The notes: generated from the letters alone by a model not told the origin. DNA of 64,000 bases from Trema orientale (GCA_002914845.1 JXTC01000072.1:741877-805876); one strand, 5' to 3'; shown: positions 46,101 to 58,585, numbered from the stretch's first letter. Program-made: numbers and translations.

Positions 46101-47584
46101 TTTGTTATTATTATTATTTTTTGGTTGAAAAAGATTATTTTGAGGAGAAGCAATAGGCGAGCCTAATCAAGATGCGGGGGTTGGCTGGCTTTGGCCCTAT
46201 TCCCAGCCTAGTTAGGCCCATGGGTAAGGTCAGACAACTCAAATTTTGATTAGTTACGTTGTTACCAAATTTTTAGGAGTTTAGACACAATGCAAATAAG
46301 TTTGTGAAATTGAAAGTTAGTATTGACTTTTAGTAATACAGTAAATAAGATTAAGTACAAAAATAAATATAACCGTCACAACTAATTAATTTCATGTGTA
46401 CGCAACGATAAAACAAAATAAAAATGATTTAAGATTGATAATCAACTAATAGTACGAGAGAAATACTAAATCTATTATCTCTTCCATTCTCCTGCATCAT
46501 TACTTGACATGTGGACTCTATGTTTTGAATGTACGTGAGAATTGATCAAAAGTGTCAAATTTATTTTCTTTTCTACTCTCGTGTCTTACTAGTTCATGTA
46601 TGAATACTACTAAATATCTTATATTTTTTAATAGTCTTATAAAGTATGCTAAGGCAGAACAGTGAGGTACGAGAGTGGTAAAAAACTAAAAAGAAGAATG
46701 GAATATAGAATAAATTCAGCATTGCTCATAGCAAACATACGAAACATCCTAAATGGATTTTTTACACGGAAATTGAAAGTTTGAATCTCTCTCACTCTAA
46801 AAAAAAGAAGAAAAAGATTATAAGTAAAAATTGATAGCTTTTTAATTAGTTTTGGGAAACTAAATACATTTTCTAGAAGAGCTTAATCATGAGATTATAA
46901 AGCTGACAATTGATATTATTCATGAAAAGAAAAAAGAAGGGAGGAGGCGGGCGCGTAAATCGGTGGGTAAAATTAAGTTAGACATATTCTAGGCTCTAGC
47001 AATAGTTTCAGTCTTTTGTCAAGAGGGTTTTCAGGAAATTTCATTTTACCAGCTCTTAAAATCATCGTAATACTAAATTAGATTGTCACCTTTAGAAGCT
47101 TAAAGGTGGGCAAACAAGTACATTTAGGTAGCTGGGTATGATCTTTGAAATCTAACTTACAAGGATGAGAATTTTCCTTATTTATTATATTTTTTTGAAG
47201 AAGAAAAGCTAATAGGATTGGAAAAGATTTGAAAAGTGAGAGGGTCACTCGATGTAGGGTAGGAAGCAATGTTCTTGGATGTGCCTACCCAAAACTATTG
47301 ATCTTAATAAATCTTATCCAGGAGTAGGTGCATCAAACTATGGGTTTAAGTAAATTTAGTTTAATTTCCTGTTCTTGGCAATAAAAGCATTAAATTATCT
47401 CGTGAAAATTCAATGTCTTTATTAGACTAGTGTACCTAACACATATTAGCATTAACTCATGAATATAAATTAATGGAACGAAATTATTTCCACCACCAAT
47501 TTGATGGAATAGTACAAACATTGCTACTTAAATAATTCTAGATTAAAAGATATTTAGGGCAATAACAAGACCTTTCATTTCAAA
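43124..47584. other. Long gene-free intergenic stretch
   Basis: Includes the 3' flank of the SMR gene, which ends in TAG at 43121-43123. The rest is AT-rich, with (TA)n runs and short frames of no recognisable family. No RNA gene seen. Confidence 0.6.
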
Positions 47585-47587
47585 GCT

Positions 47588-47715
47588 CACGGCTAACTCA
47601 ATAGGTGGAGTGGGTGGAGATTGAGTACTTAGTCGGGAGTTCAACTCACAAGATGTATGAGTTATTTTTTTTTAATTTATAATAAGTAAAGATCATTAGT
47701 TAAATCATATATATA
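47588..47715 (+). mobile_element. Degenerate SINE
   Basis: GGCTAACTCAATAGGTGG (A-box-like), GGGAGTTCAACTC (B-box-like), then AATAAGTAAAGATCATTAGTTAAAT, a decayed form of the shared tail of the other SINEs. No target duplication found. Confidence 0.55.
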
Positions 47716-47984
47716 TATATATTTATAAAATCTTTCATTTCATACTCAACTCGATAAAAAAAAAATGTACTTCACACTAAATATCATATGCCTTTTTATT
47801 CTTAAAAAAAAATATATAAATACACAACTGAAAACACTAACAACAGACCAATAAAGTTCCCAAAAGCCCAAAACTCTCCTAATGGGCCTGATCCAAACCA
47901 AAAAAAGCCCAAACGCTTCTGGTGACGTATACAAAAATTAAAATCCATACTCGGAAACTTTATCAAATCCCACTCAGTCGCCGC

Positions 47985-48540
47985 CGGTCCCACAGTCTTG
48001 TACTTTTCCACAAAACGCACCCCAACGGGCCCAACTCCAGGTGGTTCCCACGCGACAGCGTAATGGTATGAGCTGTCTCTCTGTCTTTCCCAAATCTTCC
48101 AGAGTCGTCCACGTGGGGAGACACAAATGGCTATTAAGGCGGCTGCGTTTGTTTCCTCTTTGTCAAGGTACACGTGGACGGGAGGAAGTTAACGGTCGCC
48201 GTCACCAGATCCGTTGGTGTCTTCTTGATCAATTTTTTTTTTTAAAAAGTGGGACTTAATTAATGAACACCATTTATTATAAATTAAAAAAAAATGACAC
48301 ATATTATTAAAATTTGAACCCTGACCCCCCAAACACACACACAACTTTCAAATCCTGGACCAACTAAGCTAACTCCAGTTGGCATGTCTTCTTGATCACT
48401 TCGGCCCACGGCTGCTACCTAACGCCACGACAGGCTTTAACGGCGTCGTAACTTCCAGGTTAATAAATAAGGAAAACGTTTGCCGGTAACGAGGCTCACC
48501 CAACTGCTAGGGGCGTGGACTTGGGTAACACATGGCGAGA
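47985..48540. promoter_or_regulatory. GC-richer island with two G-box/ABRE motifs, split by a SINE
   Basis: Clearly less AT-rich than its surroundings. It has CCACGTGG at 48109-48116 and a second CACGTG at 48171-48176, cores bound by bZIP/bHLH factors, plus several GCCGTC/GGCGTC words. It lies about 2 kb upstream of the NF-YA start codon. No convincing coding frame on either strand. It could be a distal promoter, or the remains of another gene's promoter. Confidence 0.4.
48232..48384 (-). mobile_element. tRNA-derived SINE with 14-bp target duplication
   Basis: Minus-strand head TGCCAACTGGAGTTAGCTTA, B-box region GGGTTCAAATTTT, tail TTAATTAAGTCCCAC and a short A tract. The flanks TGTCTTCTTGATCA are identical (48218-48231 and 48385-48398). 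It interrupts the GC-richer island. Confidence 0.9.
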
Positions 48541-48729
48541 GATCGTGGGTATCTGGGATTTTTATATTTCACGGAAAATATTAAATTTTTTGAAAAAATA
48601 ATAAATAGGTAAATAAATATCACTAATTCTCTCCAGTCGTCGGGTAGACCTCTGATTTGACGGTTTTGCTCATTCAGAATTTATCATAAAAACCATTGGT
48701 GTGTTATTGTATTTTACTACGTATTTTAA

Positions 48730-49010
48730 AAAACAATTTTTTGAATAGCGGATTGTAAAAAAAAAATTCCTTGAAATTTCAGTAATCTAGATGAGATCAA
48801 TTTGATGTCATTAATTCTAAGGATGGTTTAGATAAGATAACAAAGCCAAATTAAAAATATAAGAAAATTCTTTTGTATTAGGGTTTTTATTAAAACAATT
48901 CTTTGAATAGCGGATTGTCAAAAGAAAATTCCTTGAAATTTCAGTCATCTAGATGAGACCATATTGATGTCATTAATTGTAAGGATGGTTCAGATAAGAT
49001 AACAAAGGCA
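48730..49010. repeat. Direct duplication, about 120 bp, period about 162
   Basis: TTGAATAGCGGATTGT, CCTTGAAATTTCAGT and AAGGATGGTT.AGATAAGATA occur in the same order from about 48733 and again from about 48895. Confidence 0.85.
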
Positions 49011-50029
49011 AAAAAGTTTTTTTTTTCTTTTTTTTTTAAATATTTCAAACAAAAATATGCACGAGATTTTTATGGAAATTTCCTTTTAAAAATATACTGT
49101 GCAAATAAATAATTGAAACTCCTATTGTCTATATCACTTTTCTTGATTCAATTTTTTCTTCTTTTTTTTCTTTTTAACATCAATTGGTAGGGATGTTTTT
49201 ATAAACTTTAGTGGAATACATTTTGTATTCTTAAAATAAACTACGTACTTTCGTAAAATTTGAGATATTTGATTTTCTATTTTTTTAATATATAAAATAC
49301 ATTTTAATTTAGTTTTCAAATCATTGACAACAAAGAAATTCAGACAGTGCTATAATTTCTTAATTAGGAATGGTGATTACTAAAACATGAGTTTGATTTA
49401 ATTATATTTAATTATTTGACATTAGTATATAAGAGAATGTAATTGAGCCAAACTCACTAGTGATAAATAATAAACATAAGAATTTTGCTATTTGGATCCT
49501 CTATTGGTGTATATATTTGCCACAAATTCAGCTTCTTTTGTTGGTCGAACTCGAACCACACTCACCTTTCGCAGGCTCTAAATATAATCTTTGATCTCAG
49601 TCGAGCAATTTAGACTTCTTTTCCCATTTTGGTCATTTTGCCAATTGAGGACATTGACGTCATATTGAAGATTAAGAATGTCCTCTTGACGTAAATCCTC
49701 CGACTACACGTCAAATCATAGAATTATCTCTTTGCTCAAAATATAAAACACAAGTTTACCAAAAAAAAAAAAAAACACAAAAAGACAAAAAAAGAAAAAA
49801 AAAAAAAAGAAAAAGGAAAAAAGCGTGAGAAGGAAAACGACATCTCCCCTAACCATATTTATAAAATTCTTTTAAATAAATAGCTCCAATGTATAATTAC
49901 ACTAATAGTAGGAAAAAAAAAAAGTTCTTTGTTTTCCATTTTTATTTTGATAGGAATTTTTTTATTTTCAAAGTTCAAATGACAAATCTCATGAGGTAGC
50001 TGCTACACTTGTCGTTGCTATAGGCTATA
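49011..50029. other. Upstream region of the NF-YA gene, nothing specific seen
   Basis: AT-rich with T and A tracts. It must hold the proximal promoter of the NF-YA gene, but I cannot assign a reliable TATA box or transcription start. Confidence 0.4.
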
Positions 50030-50491
50030 GCTAATACTACTGCTTCCATGCTCTTCCTCCTTTCACTCATCACAGACAAATCCCAGTTCCACCTCCAGCT
50101 TCCACTGAGTTCTATTAAAATAATATACTCTCAACTCAAAACCACAAAGGTAACACTCTTTTTTTTTTTTTTTTTAATCTTTCTTTTTTCCTATCTGGGT
50201 TCTTATAATTTTATATTATTTTGTAGTCTGAGTACAAATTTCTCATTTTGATGGTATTTTCTCATATGGGTTTTTGTTATTATGGTCTAAATTTCGTTCT
50301 ACTTTGAAGGTTAGATATATTAGGCTGAAAAAACAGAGAACAATTCTACTACTACATGCATGCATGCATGTATATGATGATGGTGTTATATATATCTATG
50401 TGATTCTTAGAAAGTACTGATTTTTTTTTTTTTTTTGATTCGGATCAGTTGGGTTAATTTGGTTTGGAGGAGTTGTTAAAGTTTTTGAATC
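50030..50491 (+). other. 5' leader of the NF-YA gene with an intron
   Basis: A CT-rich leader ends ACCACAAAG at 50149 before a donor GTAACA. A T-rich intron runs to the acceptor CGGATCAG at 50448, and a short exon continues to the start codon at 50492. A 5'UTR intron is common in plant NF-YA genes. A small upstream ATG frame starts at 50048. Confidence 0.55.
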
Positions 50492-53400
50492 ATGCACCAG
50501 AAACCAAATGGCACAAACCATCCTGAATCTGATGCCAATAGTGCTAGGAATTTACAGAGTACAGTCAGTAATTCTCAACCGTGGTGGGGTTCTAAAGGTG
50601 TATTTGTGGGAACTGCCATGACTTTGTCTCCACCAACTCATTTAAATGGTGATTTAGGGAACCAAACCAGCAATTCTTCTTCACAAGCTAAGCAGGGTGG
50701 GCCTGAAGAGGGAAGTCATCGTCATGTTAGCAAAGAATTGCTACAATCAGGTATGGGGGGCTTGGAAGTTTTTACAAGGCATGCCCTTTTGAAGAGTTTA
50801 CTTTAATTACCATTTGATTGAGATATAGATCATACAGTGCTGATAAATCATTCAGATAGTAATTTTTTATAGCTGAAACAATAGCTTCCTCTTTAGTTTA
50901 AATTGTACTATTGTGTTTTTTTTTCCTTGTGTAATTTTCTTGGATTGATAAAGTTGGTGAAGGTGAAATTGCAGTGTTTTATGTGATACACCTGATTGGT
51001 TTTGAAGTGTCATGATCTTTAGATGTGTTGTGACATGTTCTGTTGCACCTTGATTTGTACTAAGTGTTATTGTGTTTAGACATGTTCTGAATTCTATTGT
51101 TAAGGTCTGCATGTTTGTGGTTGATAATTGAATAGATTTACTTGACTCTTGTGCGACTTCAGTGTGTTATAGCACATTAGCGCGCATGGTTGCAGCCTTT
51201 TCTTCTTGTTAAATTCCACTGTTTTATGTGCTACTTAATGAATCTTTGGGGAGGAAGTAGCTTAATAATCAGCAATATAAACTGTATCCTGTTTCTTCAT
51301 GTGTTCATGCTTAATTTGCTGATCAAGCTGTTTAGTGGTAGGCTCTTCCTGTTTGGTAATTATGTCTTGTAATGAATAAACTTTTGACATGGGCAGATGG
51401 AAAATGTGGAGAAGAACAACAAATGCAGCGGGTTTCGGCTGTTACACCACCAAAAATGAATGACTACCTTGCACAGCCTACCCAGCTGGAGCTTGCCAGC
51501 CAGTCAATTGTAGCTCTCTAACTCTCTCATGCATTTTCATAAACACGTGCGGAAACAAAAGTTTGATTTTGTCTGAAGATGCAGCGTACCTAGTTGCTAT
51601 TACTTGCGGAAGTATGATAGAATCATAATTTCATTCCCTCCAGTTCCCATAGGAAAAGCATATGATAGAATCATAATTTCACTCACTCCAGTTCGCATAG
51701 GAAAAGGATCTTGCTAAAGATGTTATTAAGAACCTTGCATATTGCACGTATCTATGTACTCATTTATTTGGGAGGATTATGGAATTTAAATGAAATTCTT
51801 TACAGGCTTGTGTATCATACCCATATTCTGATCCATACTTTGGGGGAGTTATGCCTTATGGACCTCACGCTTTGGTATGTAGCTACTGTCTTTCATTGTT
51901 TGTCAATGTAATGTAGTTTCTGGTTTGGTTTAGTTTTGGAGTCGATCAACTTTAGTAAATATCTATCTTCAATTCAGTGAAATACAAGATTTCTGTTAAT
52001 GATAAATAAACACTACTGCAAACGAAGTCCCACGTTGCTTAGATATGGGAATTATACTATGTTTCTAACAGTTTGGGTTACTCCTCGCTTTTTAACATGG
52101 AACCCCAAGCCCTACAATTCGGGTATCGTATTTAGCATGTTTTGGCCAACCTAACATGAGTTGCATCAATATTAATTTTTAAAGGAAGAAAAGTTTTGAT
52201 AGTTTTTCATGGATCAGGTATCAGTAGTAAAGATTTTCTAAAACTCTCTCTCTCTCTCTTTGTATGATGTTTTCTGGTGTTGCCAACTTTGACATAGCCA
52301 CTTTTAGCTTAGTCAAGAGCCAGGTATGCCTATCAAGTGAAATAATAATTTATGGATTTGATATGGTTCTTTAGATGCGGCATTGTTATGGTGTGCTGTA
52401 TTTTGATTTTCAAGAAACACAGGCTGGCCAGAGTAATGATTAGGGTAAAATGTAAAACTGTTCTTCGAAACGGAATTCTCTAAATAGCTCAAATGGAGTC
52501 TAATGCTCTTGAGACTTGGAAGTGAAGCTTGGTTGAACAATTTAATATGCATTGGTTTCTTAGGTTGTGGATATTGTTAAGGCATGAAATGTGTTGTAAC
52601 AGTTCTTAGAAATTGTGTAGGTACAATCTCATTGTCTTGGAATGCCTTCAGCTAGAATGCCCTTACACCTTGACATGGCAGAGGAACCTGTCTATGTTAA
52701 TGCCAAGCAGTACCATGGAATTCTGAGGCGAAGACAGTCACGTGCCAAGGCTGAACTCGAAAAGAAGCTAATAAAAGTCCGCAAGGTAATTTTTGTAATT
52801 TTTGTTTCTTATTATATCCAGTGTTCCTGTCTTGGTTAGATTAAACAATGTTCGAATGGTTCACATCTTATTTGCTTTAATAGTACATATCCGATGAATA
52901 TTTCATGTATTTATATCGACCATATCAGCACCACTAAGAAAATTCCTTTAGGATTAATGGAAGTTATAATAAAGTTCCTAAAGAAGGATAAAAGTAATGA
53001 ATCTTGCATAGAGATCAGCGTCATCAGTTTGTGCTCTTATTAGAAGCAGAGGAATCTTCATCAACATATAGTTTAACAGGTATACAGATTGATTTTTTTC
53101 CTTTCAATTTTCCATGTGGGGCCAGATTACATATGGTATCCTTGTATTTCTATACACCGGAAAGAAGATTTTTAGTGAGTTAAACAACTTCTTATGTGAG
53201 CTGAACGGAAGTACTCCACATTAACGATGAATATCTATAACTAACGTCTCTAGAGTCCTTTGTGTGTTTGTGTGCGTATAATTACTTTAGGCTAGGGTGT
53301 TTTCCATATCAACTGTTAGATAAGGATAATTTACATAGTAGTACACATTTCTTTTTTTTTTCATTTAAGCTGAACAAGATATGAAACTTTTTAAATATGA

Positions 53401-53995
53401 AAATAATATAATTGTTAATTTGAAATAATAATTTACCACGATTTACATTTTTGCTCATCAGTGAAGATATGAGCTTCTAAGTCATTTTTCCAAGACCAAG
53501 TTTCCTAGTATTTGGACTATAATTTCATCTGTAAGTGGTGACTTATTTGGTTGCTGTCATGCTATACAGCCCTATCTACACGAGTCTCGCCATTTACATG
53601 CTATGAGGAGAGCAAGAGGGAGCGGAGGCCGTTTTCTGAACACAAAGAAGACTGATGGTACAGCTCATAATGCCACACCTGACGTGAACACAACCACTTC
53701 AGGTGCTGCTACTTCAACAGATCCAATCATCTCATTGAGGACCAAACCTGTGTCTTCTGATTCATCCTCAGGCCATCATGAATCAACCGATACGCAGGAA
53801 ATGTACCAAAACAAAGCATATCGTTCTAGTGTCAATGGCAACAGCTGCTACCTACACCATCCGGGGTTCCAGTTATCTGCGTATCATTCGCTCTCAGGTG
53901 ATCATCATAGGATAGAGGAAGGAGATTTGATCTCGGGGCAGCATCGCAATCGGATTATGACTAACGGGACTCATAGGGCCCTTAGCATCAAATAG
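50492..53995 (+). CDS. NF-YA transcription factor (CCAAT-binding, NF-YA1/9-like)
   Basis: Five coding exons with canonical GT-AG borders: 50492-50750, 51397-51509, 51806-51874, 52621-52785, 53570-53995. They give 343 residues. The protein is the sequence-specific subunit of the nuclear NF-Y trimer, which binds CCAAT boxes. The core is complete: the NF-YB/NF-YC-binding helix [19 protein letters not shown] (about 168-186), a linker, and the DNA-binding segment [20 protein letters not shown] (about 201-220), then GGRF. Also typical are the acidic/Tyr-Pro stretch [19 protein letters not shown] before the core and the tail ending ALSIK. The N-terminus (MHQKPNG...SNSQPWW) and the tail fit the NF-YA1/NF-YA9 branch best. 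The gene is probably controlled by miR169 through its 3'UTR. The core is split between exons 4 and 5, after RK. Confidence 0.95.
51608..51706. repeat. 48-bp tandem duplication in NF-YA intron 2
   Basis: TATGATAGAATCATAATTTCA...CCAGTT...CATAGGAAAAG occurs at about 51612 and about 51660 with three or four changes. Confidence 0.85.
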
Positions 53996-54807
53996 TGTCC
54001 CAAGGGAAAAGAGTTTATTCCAGGATTGCCAATGGCCGAGGAAGTAACCCATATATGTTAGCATGAGGGTGAAGTAAACTCTCAGTTTCTGACCAGTGAG
54101 CTTACTTTGCTGGAAACCATTTTTTTATTTTCAATCACCCTTATGCTTTTTCTTGTGGAATCCATTTTAAGGTCTTAGAGGAGAGTAATAGTTGTGGATT
54201 TTCAAGTTGGTAAATTCTGGCTGTAGAAAGGCTTTTCTTCTGATCAGGCAAATCATTCTTGGCTTTGGCTTTTATAATTTGATGCTATATGGAGGTGGAG
54301 AAAGGCGGGGAGTTATTGGGGTCTTTGTTTTTTAGTCTTCTTTTCTATCACTTGGGTCTTTGCTTCCCTTCCAAACCACAAAGTGATTACATTATGCATG
54401 ATATGGAATGTAATGAAGATAAAGAAAAGTAGGCTCTCTGTTCCTTGCATTGAAATGTTCTCTTTTTCTAACTACTACAGTTTATTTTATTCGTTTTTTT
54501 TTTTTTTTTTTTTTTTCCATATCTGTTTCTTGAACTAAATTTAATAATCTTAATTTTCAAGTTATAAAGCAGGTTCAGTATGGAATATTAAATTTCGAAT
54601 TTCAAATAATGAGGTAAATGAAAATAGTATCAAGTATTTATTATTCTTGAAACAAATTAAAATATATGTAATAAGCTGAAATGAATTAAGACATTAACTA
54701 GTCAATATAAAAATCAAATTTCAAAATACATATAACAGTAAACAAATAACCGAATAAGGGTGTTTGTGACTGTTTTAAGCCATCCCATACATTAAATACA
54801 GGATTAA
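53996..54807 (+). other. NF-YA 3' untranslated region and convergent gap
   Basis: About 800 bp separate the stop codon of NF-YA from that of the minus-strand DUF4220 gene, so the two genes converge. It contains the miR169 site and a 26-base T run near 54494-54519. No other gene. Confidence 0.6.
54245..54265 (+). promoter_or_regulatory. miR169 target site in the NF-YA 3'UTR
   Basis: CAGGCAAATCATTCTTGGCT followed by T pairs with plant miR169 (complement CAGGCAAGTCATCCTTGGCT plus A) over nearly its full length. The changes are one internal mismatch, one G:U pair and a terminal mismatch. Position about 250 nt after the stop matches the place of miR169 sites in other NF-YA mRNAs. Cleavage would occur near the middle of the site. 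Confidence 0.88.
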
Positions 54808-56884
54808 TTAGTCCCTTCTACGAACCCCCGCAACTATATCTTGTGCTCCAGGAATTATGCCAAAGTGAGTTTGCAATAACCAAATGAAAGTTAAAAATTC
54901 TCCACCTTTGCTCAGTTGCTCCGCGTGTACCATCGGTGTACAGCTACGGGAAGCCCTCAAGAGAAACAGGATCACAAAGTCCCTTAATGATTCCTCGGCA
55001 CCAACATCATCGAATAATGAAACTGCCTCTTCACAAGCATCAGCAAGCACCGATTTGCTCCCACTTCTGGTCACCGCAAGAGCACTCGGATGCTCACTAT
55101 AACTACAATACTTCTGTAGTAACTTCTTGCAAGCTTCATAATAATCCGCTATCTTGTTCTCAAGAAAAAATCTCTTGAGCTCATCACAAGTATCTCGAAA
55201 TATTTCGTTCCAAGCATCGCCCAGCATCGAAGATATCATTCCTGGTTGCGTAAGGATCAGAGAGAACGCGTAATTTGACAAATGCTTCAAGTTCATGATA
55301 GCTTTCAATAACCTTTCATCGCCTTTCTTAAAGGTCAAAAAGAAAAACATTTCGATAACTAGGTGCGTACGAAGGAAGAGTTCTGCCCATTCAGTTTCTC
55401 GGCTTTCAAAGCCGAGAAGTGGTTCTCTGTAGATGCGGAAACTTAACTCCTTTTTCTTGTACGCACGTAAATACTCACTGGTAAACACTCCAGTTGAATA
55501 CCGTCGTCGACGGATTGGTCTTGCCTCTGAATTGACCGGTAACTCCGTCGGAAACTTTTCTCTGAGCCAATCCAAAATTAGTGTCACTTTTTCTAGAGTA
55601 ACATTCACCGAGGATGAAAACAAAAGGATTTGAATCTTGTTGAGAATTTCCCTTGCATGAAGAAAATCAGCCAACTTGTACAGCCACACGGGGCGTTCAT
55701 CATCTTTAAGGCAGTAACTGATGAGATCGTACTGGGACATCGACTCGGACCACCTTTGTCTTGGATGACAAGTAACCGCGGGGAAAATTTTCCTCAAACA
55801 GTCGATGCCCTTGAGGGCTGCAACGGGCCAGTCCGAAGAAATGAGCTGAATGAAAGACACGTAATCGAGAACCATCGCACCGATGAGCAAGGCGTAGGTG
55901 AGTCCGATATCGAATTTATTAGATGATTTTTTAACTGAGAAGAAGAGTAGCGCAGAAGAAACGACGATGAAAGACGAGCAAATGAAGCGAACAACGAAGC
56001 TGAATTTTCGACGAATCACGGCTACCTTCGTGTGAAGCGCCTCGTACAGGAAGCCTAACTCGTGTCCTATGACTACGAAAATGACAGTATCGTGCAGTTT
56101 CATTAGAGTATTTCGGGTTGACACTCGGCACTCGACACTCGGAGTCAGCCCAACAAAGATGCCTTTAAAGCTTTCGTAGAATGGATATGCTAGTTGCAAC
56201 AGTTTGTTTTCATCCACAACGCTATCCGGAACAAGATCCATGTAAAAATCCAGATCATGAACGTCCAAATTATCGGTCCCTTGGGGCCGGAATCTCAACG
56301 TATGTCCCAGCAGCTACCTCTTCATAGTCCGGCCCCGGGTCCGGCTTGGGCAAAATAGTAGCACCAAAACGGTTCGAGCTGGCGAGGTAAAGTGCACGAG
56401 TTCTCTCCCCATACTTGATCACTCCCACAACGAAGACTAGCAGCGTGGGAAGCCAAAGCTTGTTGCTTGGGAGCGTGAGATATACACTATACGCAGCTCC
56501 TAGGACTTGCAAAACGAGTCCGAAGAGGTGTCTTAGCCAGAACTCGTTGTCCTCGAGCGCGAAAGACGTGATGCTATCGGGGCCGCCGAGGTGAAGCAAA
56601 AGAAGCGAAGCCCAAAATGCGAAGAGGTCGTCGCCACTACTTCCGTTGCCCTCACAAAGATCGGTTTGGCTTTGGGTGATGAGACCGATTGCGACGGCGG
56701 CCACCCAATCGGCCAGCAAGTAAGCGGACCAGAGAAAGAAGATGAGGAATCTGCTTTGACATCGTTGTCTACAAGGAGCAAAACATGTTAAGAAAGCCTG
56801 TAGGAATAGGCTAAAGATGATACAGGCCCGGAGTTGCCACGCATCCCATAGCTTCGTCACATTGTTGGGGATGGGAAGCTCCAT
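54808..56884 (-). CDS. DUF4220/DUF594 membrane protein, frame broken by +1 shift
   Basis: Two overlapping minus-strand frames together make one plant DUF4220 protein of about 700 residues. The first starts at ATG 56884 (MELPIPNNVTKLWDAWQLR; an upstream in-frame ATG at 56938 is less typical) and holds membrane helices and the family motif HLGGPDSITSFALEDNEFWL. It stops at 56270. The second, open from about 56310, continues with YMDLVPDSVV through two more helices and the C-terminal DUF594 block HAEQLSKGGEFLTFIWLLQTHFG, ending at 54808. The second frame is shifted one base downstream, so one extra base (or two lost) within 56272-56313 explains the break. No intron of usable length fits. The function of the family is unknown. 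Either a pseudogene allele or a sequencing error is possible. Confidence 0.88.
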
Positions 56885-58435
56885 ATGCGTGTGTGTATCT
56901 ATATAAATATATGATGTATAATTTAAGGAGTGAGACACGGCCAGTTATTGTGACTTGTGAGCCAAAATCTACTCCAAGAGTTTAAGAGTGATATGACGAA
57001 GATTTTTGTGTCATAATGGGAAACAAGCTAGGCAACAAAGCTTGCACTATGATGGAGAGAGAGAGATAGTTTTGTATGTCAGTGCAAATGGGGAATAATT
57101 CTGCCACCAAAATAGGAGTGGGACCGAAAAAAAAAAAAAGATTTTACGTGAGTGAGGTATATTTAACAATAGATCAATACGTACGTAAATTATGTGATAC
57201 ATATACGTATATGTATATTTTTCTACATGGAGACTGTTCATTCTGATTTTAATTTGACGTGAACAAAATATAGCGGAAAATCAGAAAAGAATTTTCTTTT
57301 TTTTTTGGATAATACCAGAAACAGTTCTTATTCAATTCCACTTTTGACTTTGTTCTCATAAAATAGAGAAATTTCCCCTAACATTTTCTTTTTGGCCAAG
57401 GGAAATTCTCAACTAGAAATTATATTACATTTACTTTACTAAAGTTTCATATAGTTGTTTTTTGAAATTTTTTATTTTTCTATAATGTTCTAAATACTAG
57501 TCCTAAACTACATTTAAGTTTTCTCCTAATTATTAAATTCCTTAAAATATTCTTTCCCCTTTTGCTTTATTTATTTTAAAAAAATGTTCTTTCACTTTTT
57601 TCCTTTTTTTTTTTCTTTTCCCTTTTATTTTTTTCAATAGAATTCATAGCTTCGAACACATATTTAAGGTTAAAACTTTTTCAATGTCATTTCATTTGTG
57701 ATTCTCGCAGGAAGGGAAAGATAAAATTTTGGGGACAGCTCATGTCATTCCTATAGAAAAGTTAGATTTTGTTCTTCTGTTTCCCCATTAATTACATAAT
57801 TCCTGATAGATATTGAATACTGAGCATGATATGCCACACCACCATTTTCGACCATTGCATTCCATTAATGAAGTAGCATATCAAGTACTTCTAAGATTGT
57901 TAAAATTAATAACCAAAAAAATTAGTGGAATATAGAATAGGTTTTATCATTTTTTATCAATGGTTTGCTCGATTCTCACTCTGCCTCTTTTTAATGATCT
58001 TCATTCCTTTCTCTTCTCATTACGCTTGCATTGTTTTTCTCTTCTATAGATTGGGCTTCATTTTTTTTTTTTTAAAATAAAGATAACAAGTTGTATATAT
58101 CATACATAACAGCTGATTTATATTCCTTGATTAGTGCCTGGGGCTACTTTTGGAAAGGAAACTATAAAAAAAACATGTGATAGATCATTGCGATCAGGAA
58201 GAGTAAGAATCAAGCAAACAAAAAGAAAAATAATTAAATATAATACGACAAGAATAAAGAGATGAAGAAATAGAGAAGAGAAGCATCATTTCACCCACTT
58301 AAACTAACCTCTTTTACTTTTCCATTGAAAACTATATATTTTTACTCTTTCGGTTAAATGAAAGGGTTAAGTAGACAATTACCATTTTTTTCAAATATTT
58401 AATTAAATTTATCACCATTATTAGATTCTACCACT
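56885..58435. other. Upstream region of the DUF4220 gene and intergenic DNA
   Basis: No gene seen. Just upstream of the minus-strand start is an AT-rich TATATTTATATAG-like stretch (about 56898-56912). The rest is AT-rich with T tracts. Confidence 0.5.
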
Positions 58436-58585
58436 TTTGAGAGAGAATTAGTTAAGAATCTGTCAAGAATTCATCAAGAATCCATCAAGAATCCATCAAG
58501 AATCTGTCAAGATTACCACTGACGTCTAGAATCTGTCAAGAATCTATCAAGATTATCAAGAATTCGTCAAGAATTCATTTAAAAA
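58436..58585. repeat. Short tandem repeat AAGAATCYRTC
   Basis: About ten copies of an 11- to 12-base unit such as AAGAATCCATC, AAGAATCTGTC and AAGAATTCATC, interrupted by ACCACTGACGTCT. Confidence 0.9.

Noticed and set aside
47802-48173. 123-codon minus-strand frame in the GC-richer island
   Set aside because: No recognisable family, and its end runs into A/T tracts. A promoter-like nature of the region is at least as likely.
54884-55926. Several plus-strand open frames opposite the DUF4220 gene
   Set aside because: They are antisense shadows of a clear minus-strand coding region and match no family.
56270-56313. Programmed +1 frameshift in the DUF4220 gene
   Set aside because: No slippery or stimulatory signal was recognised and the family is not known to use recoding. 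A mutation or sequence error is simpler.
58436-58585. Short regular repeats that could suggest a CRISPR array
   Set aside because: The units are 11-12 bases with no unique spacers, and the DNA is plant nuclear. It is a minisatellite.
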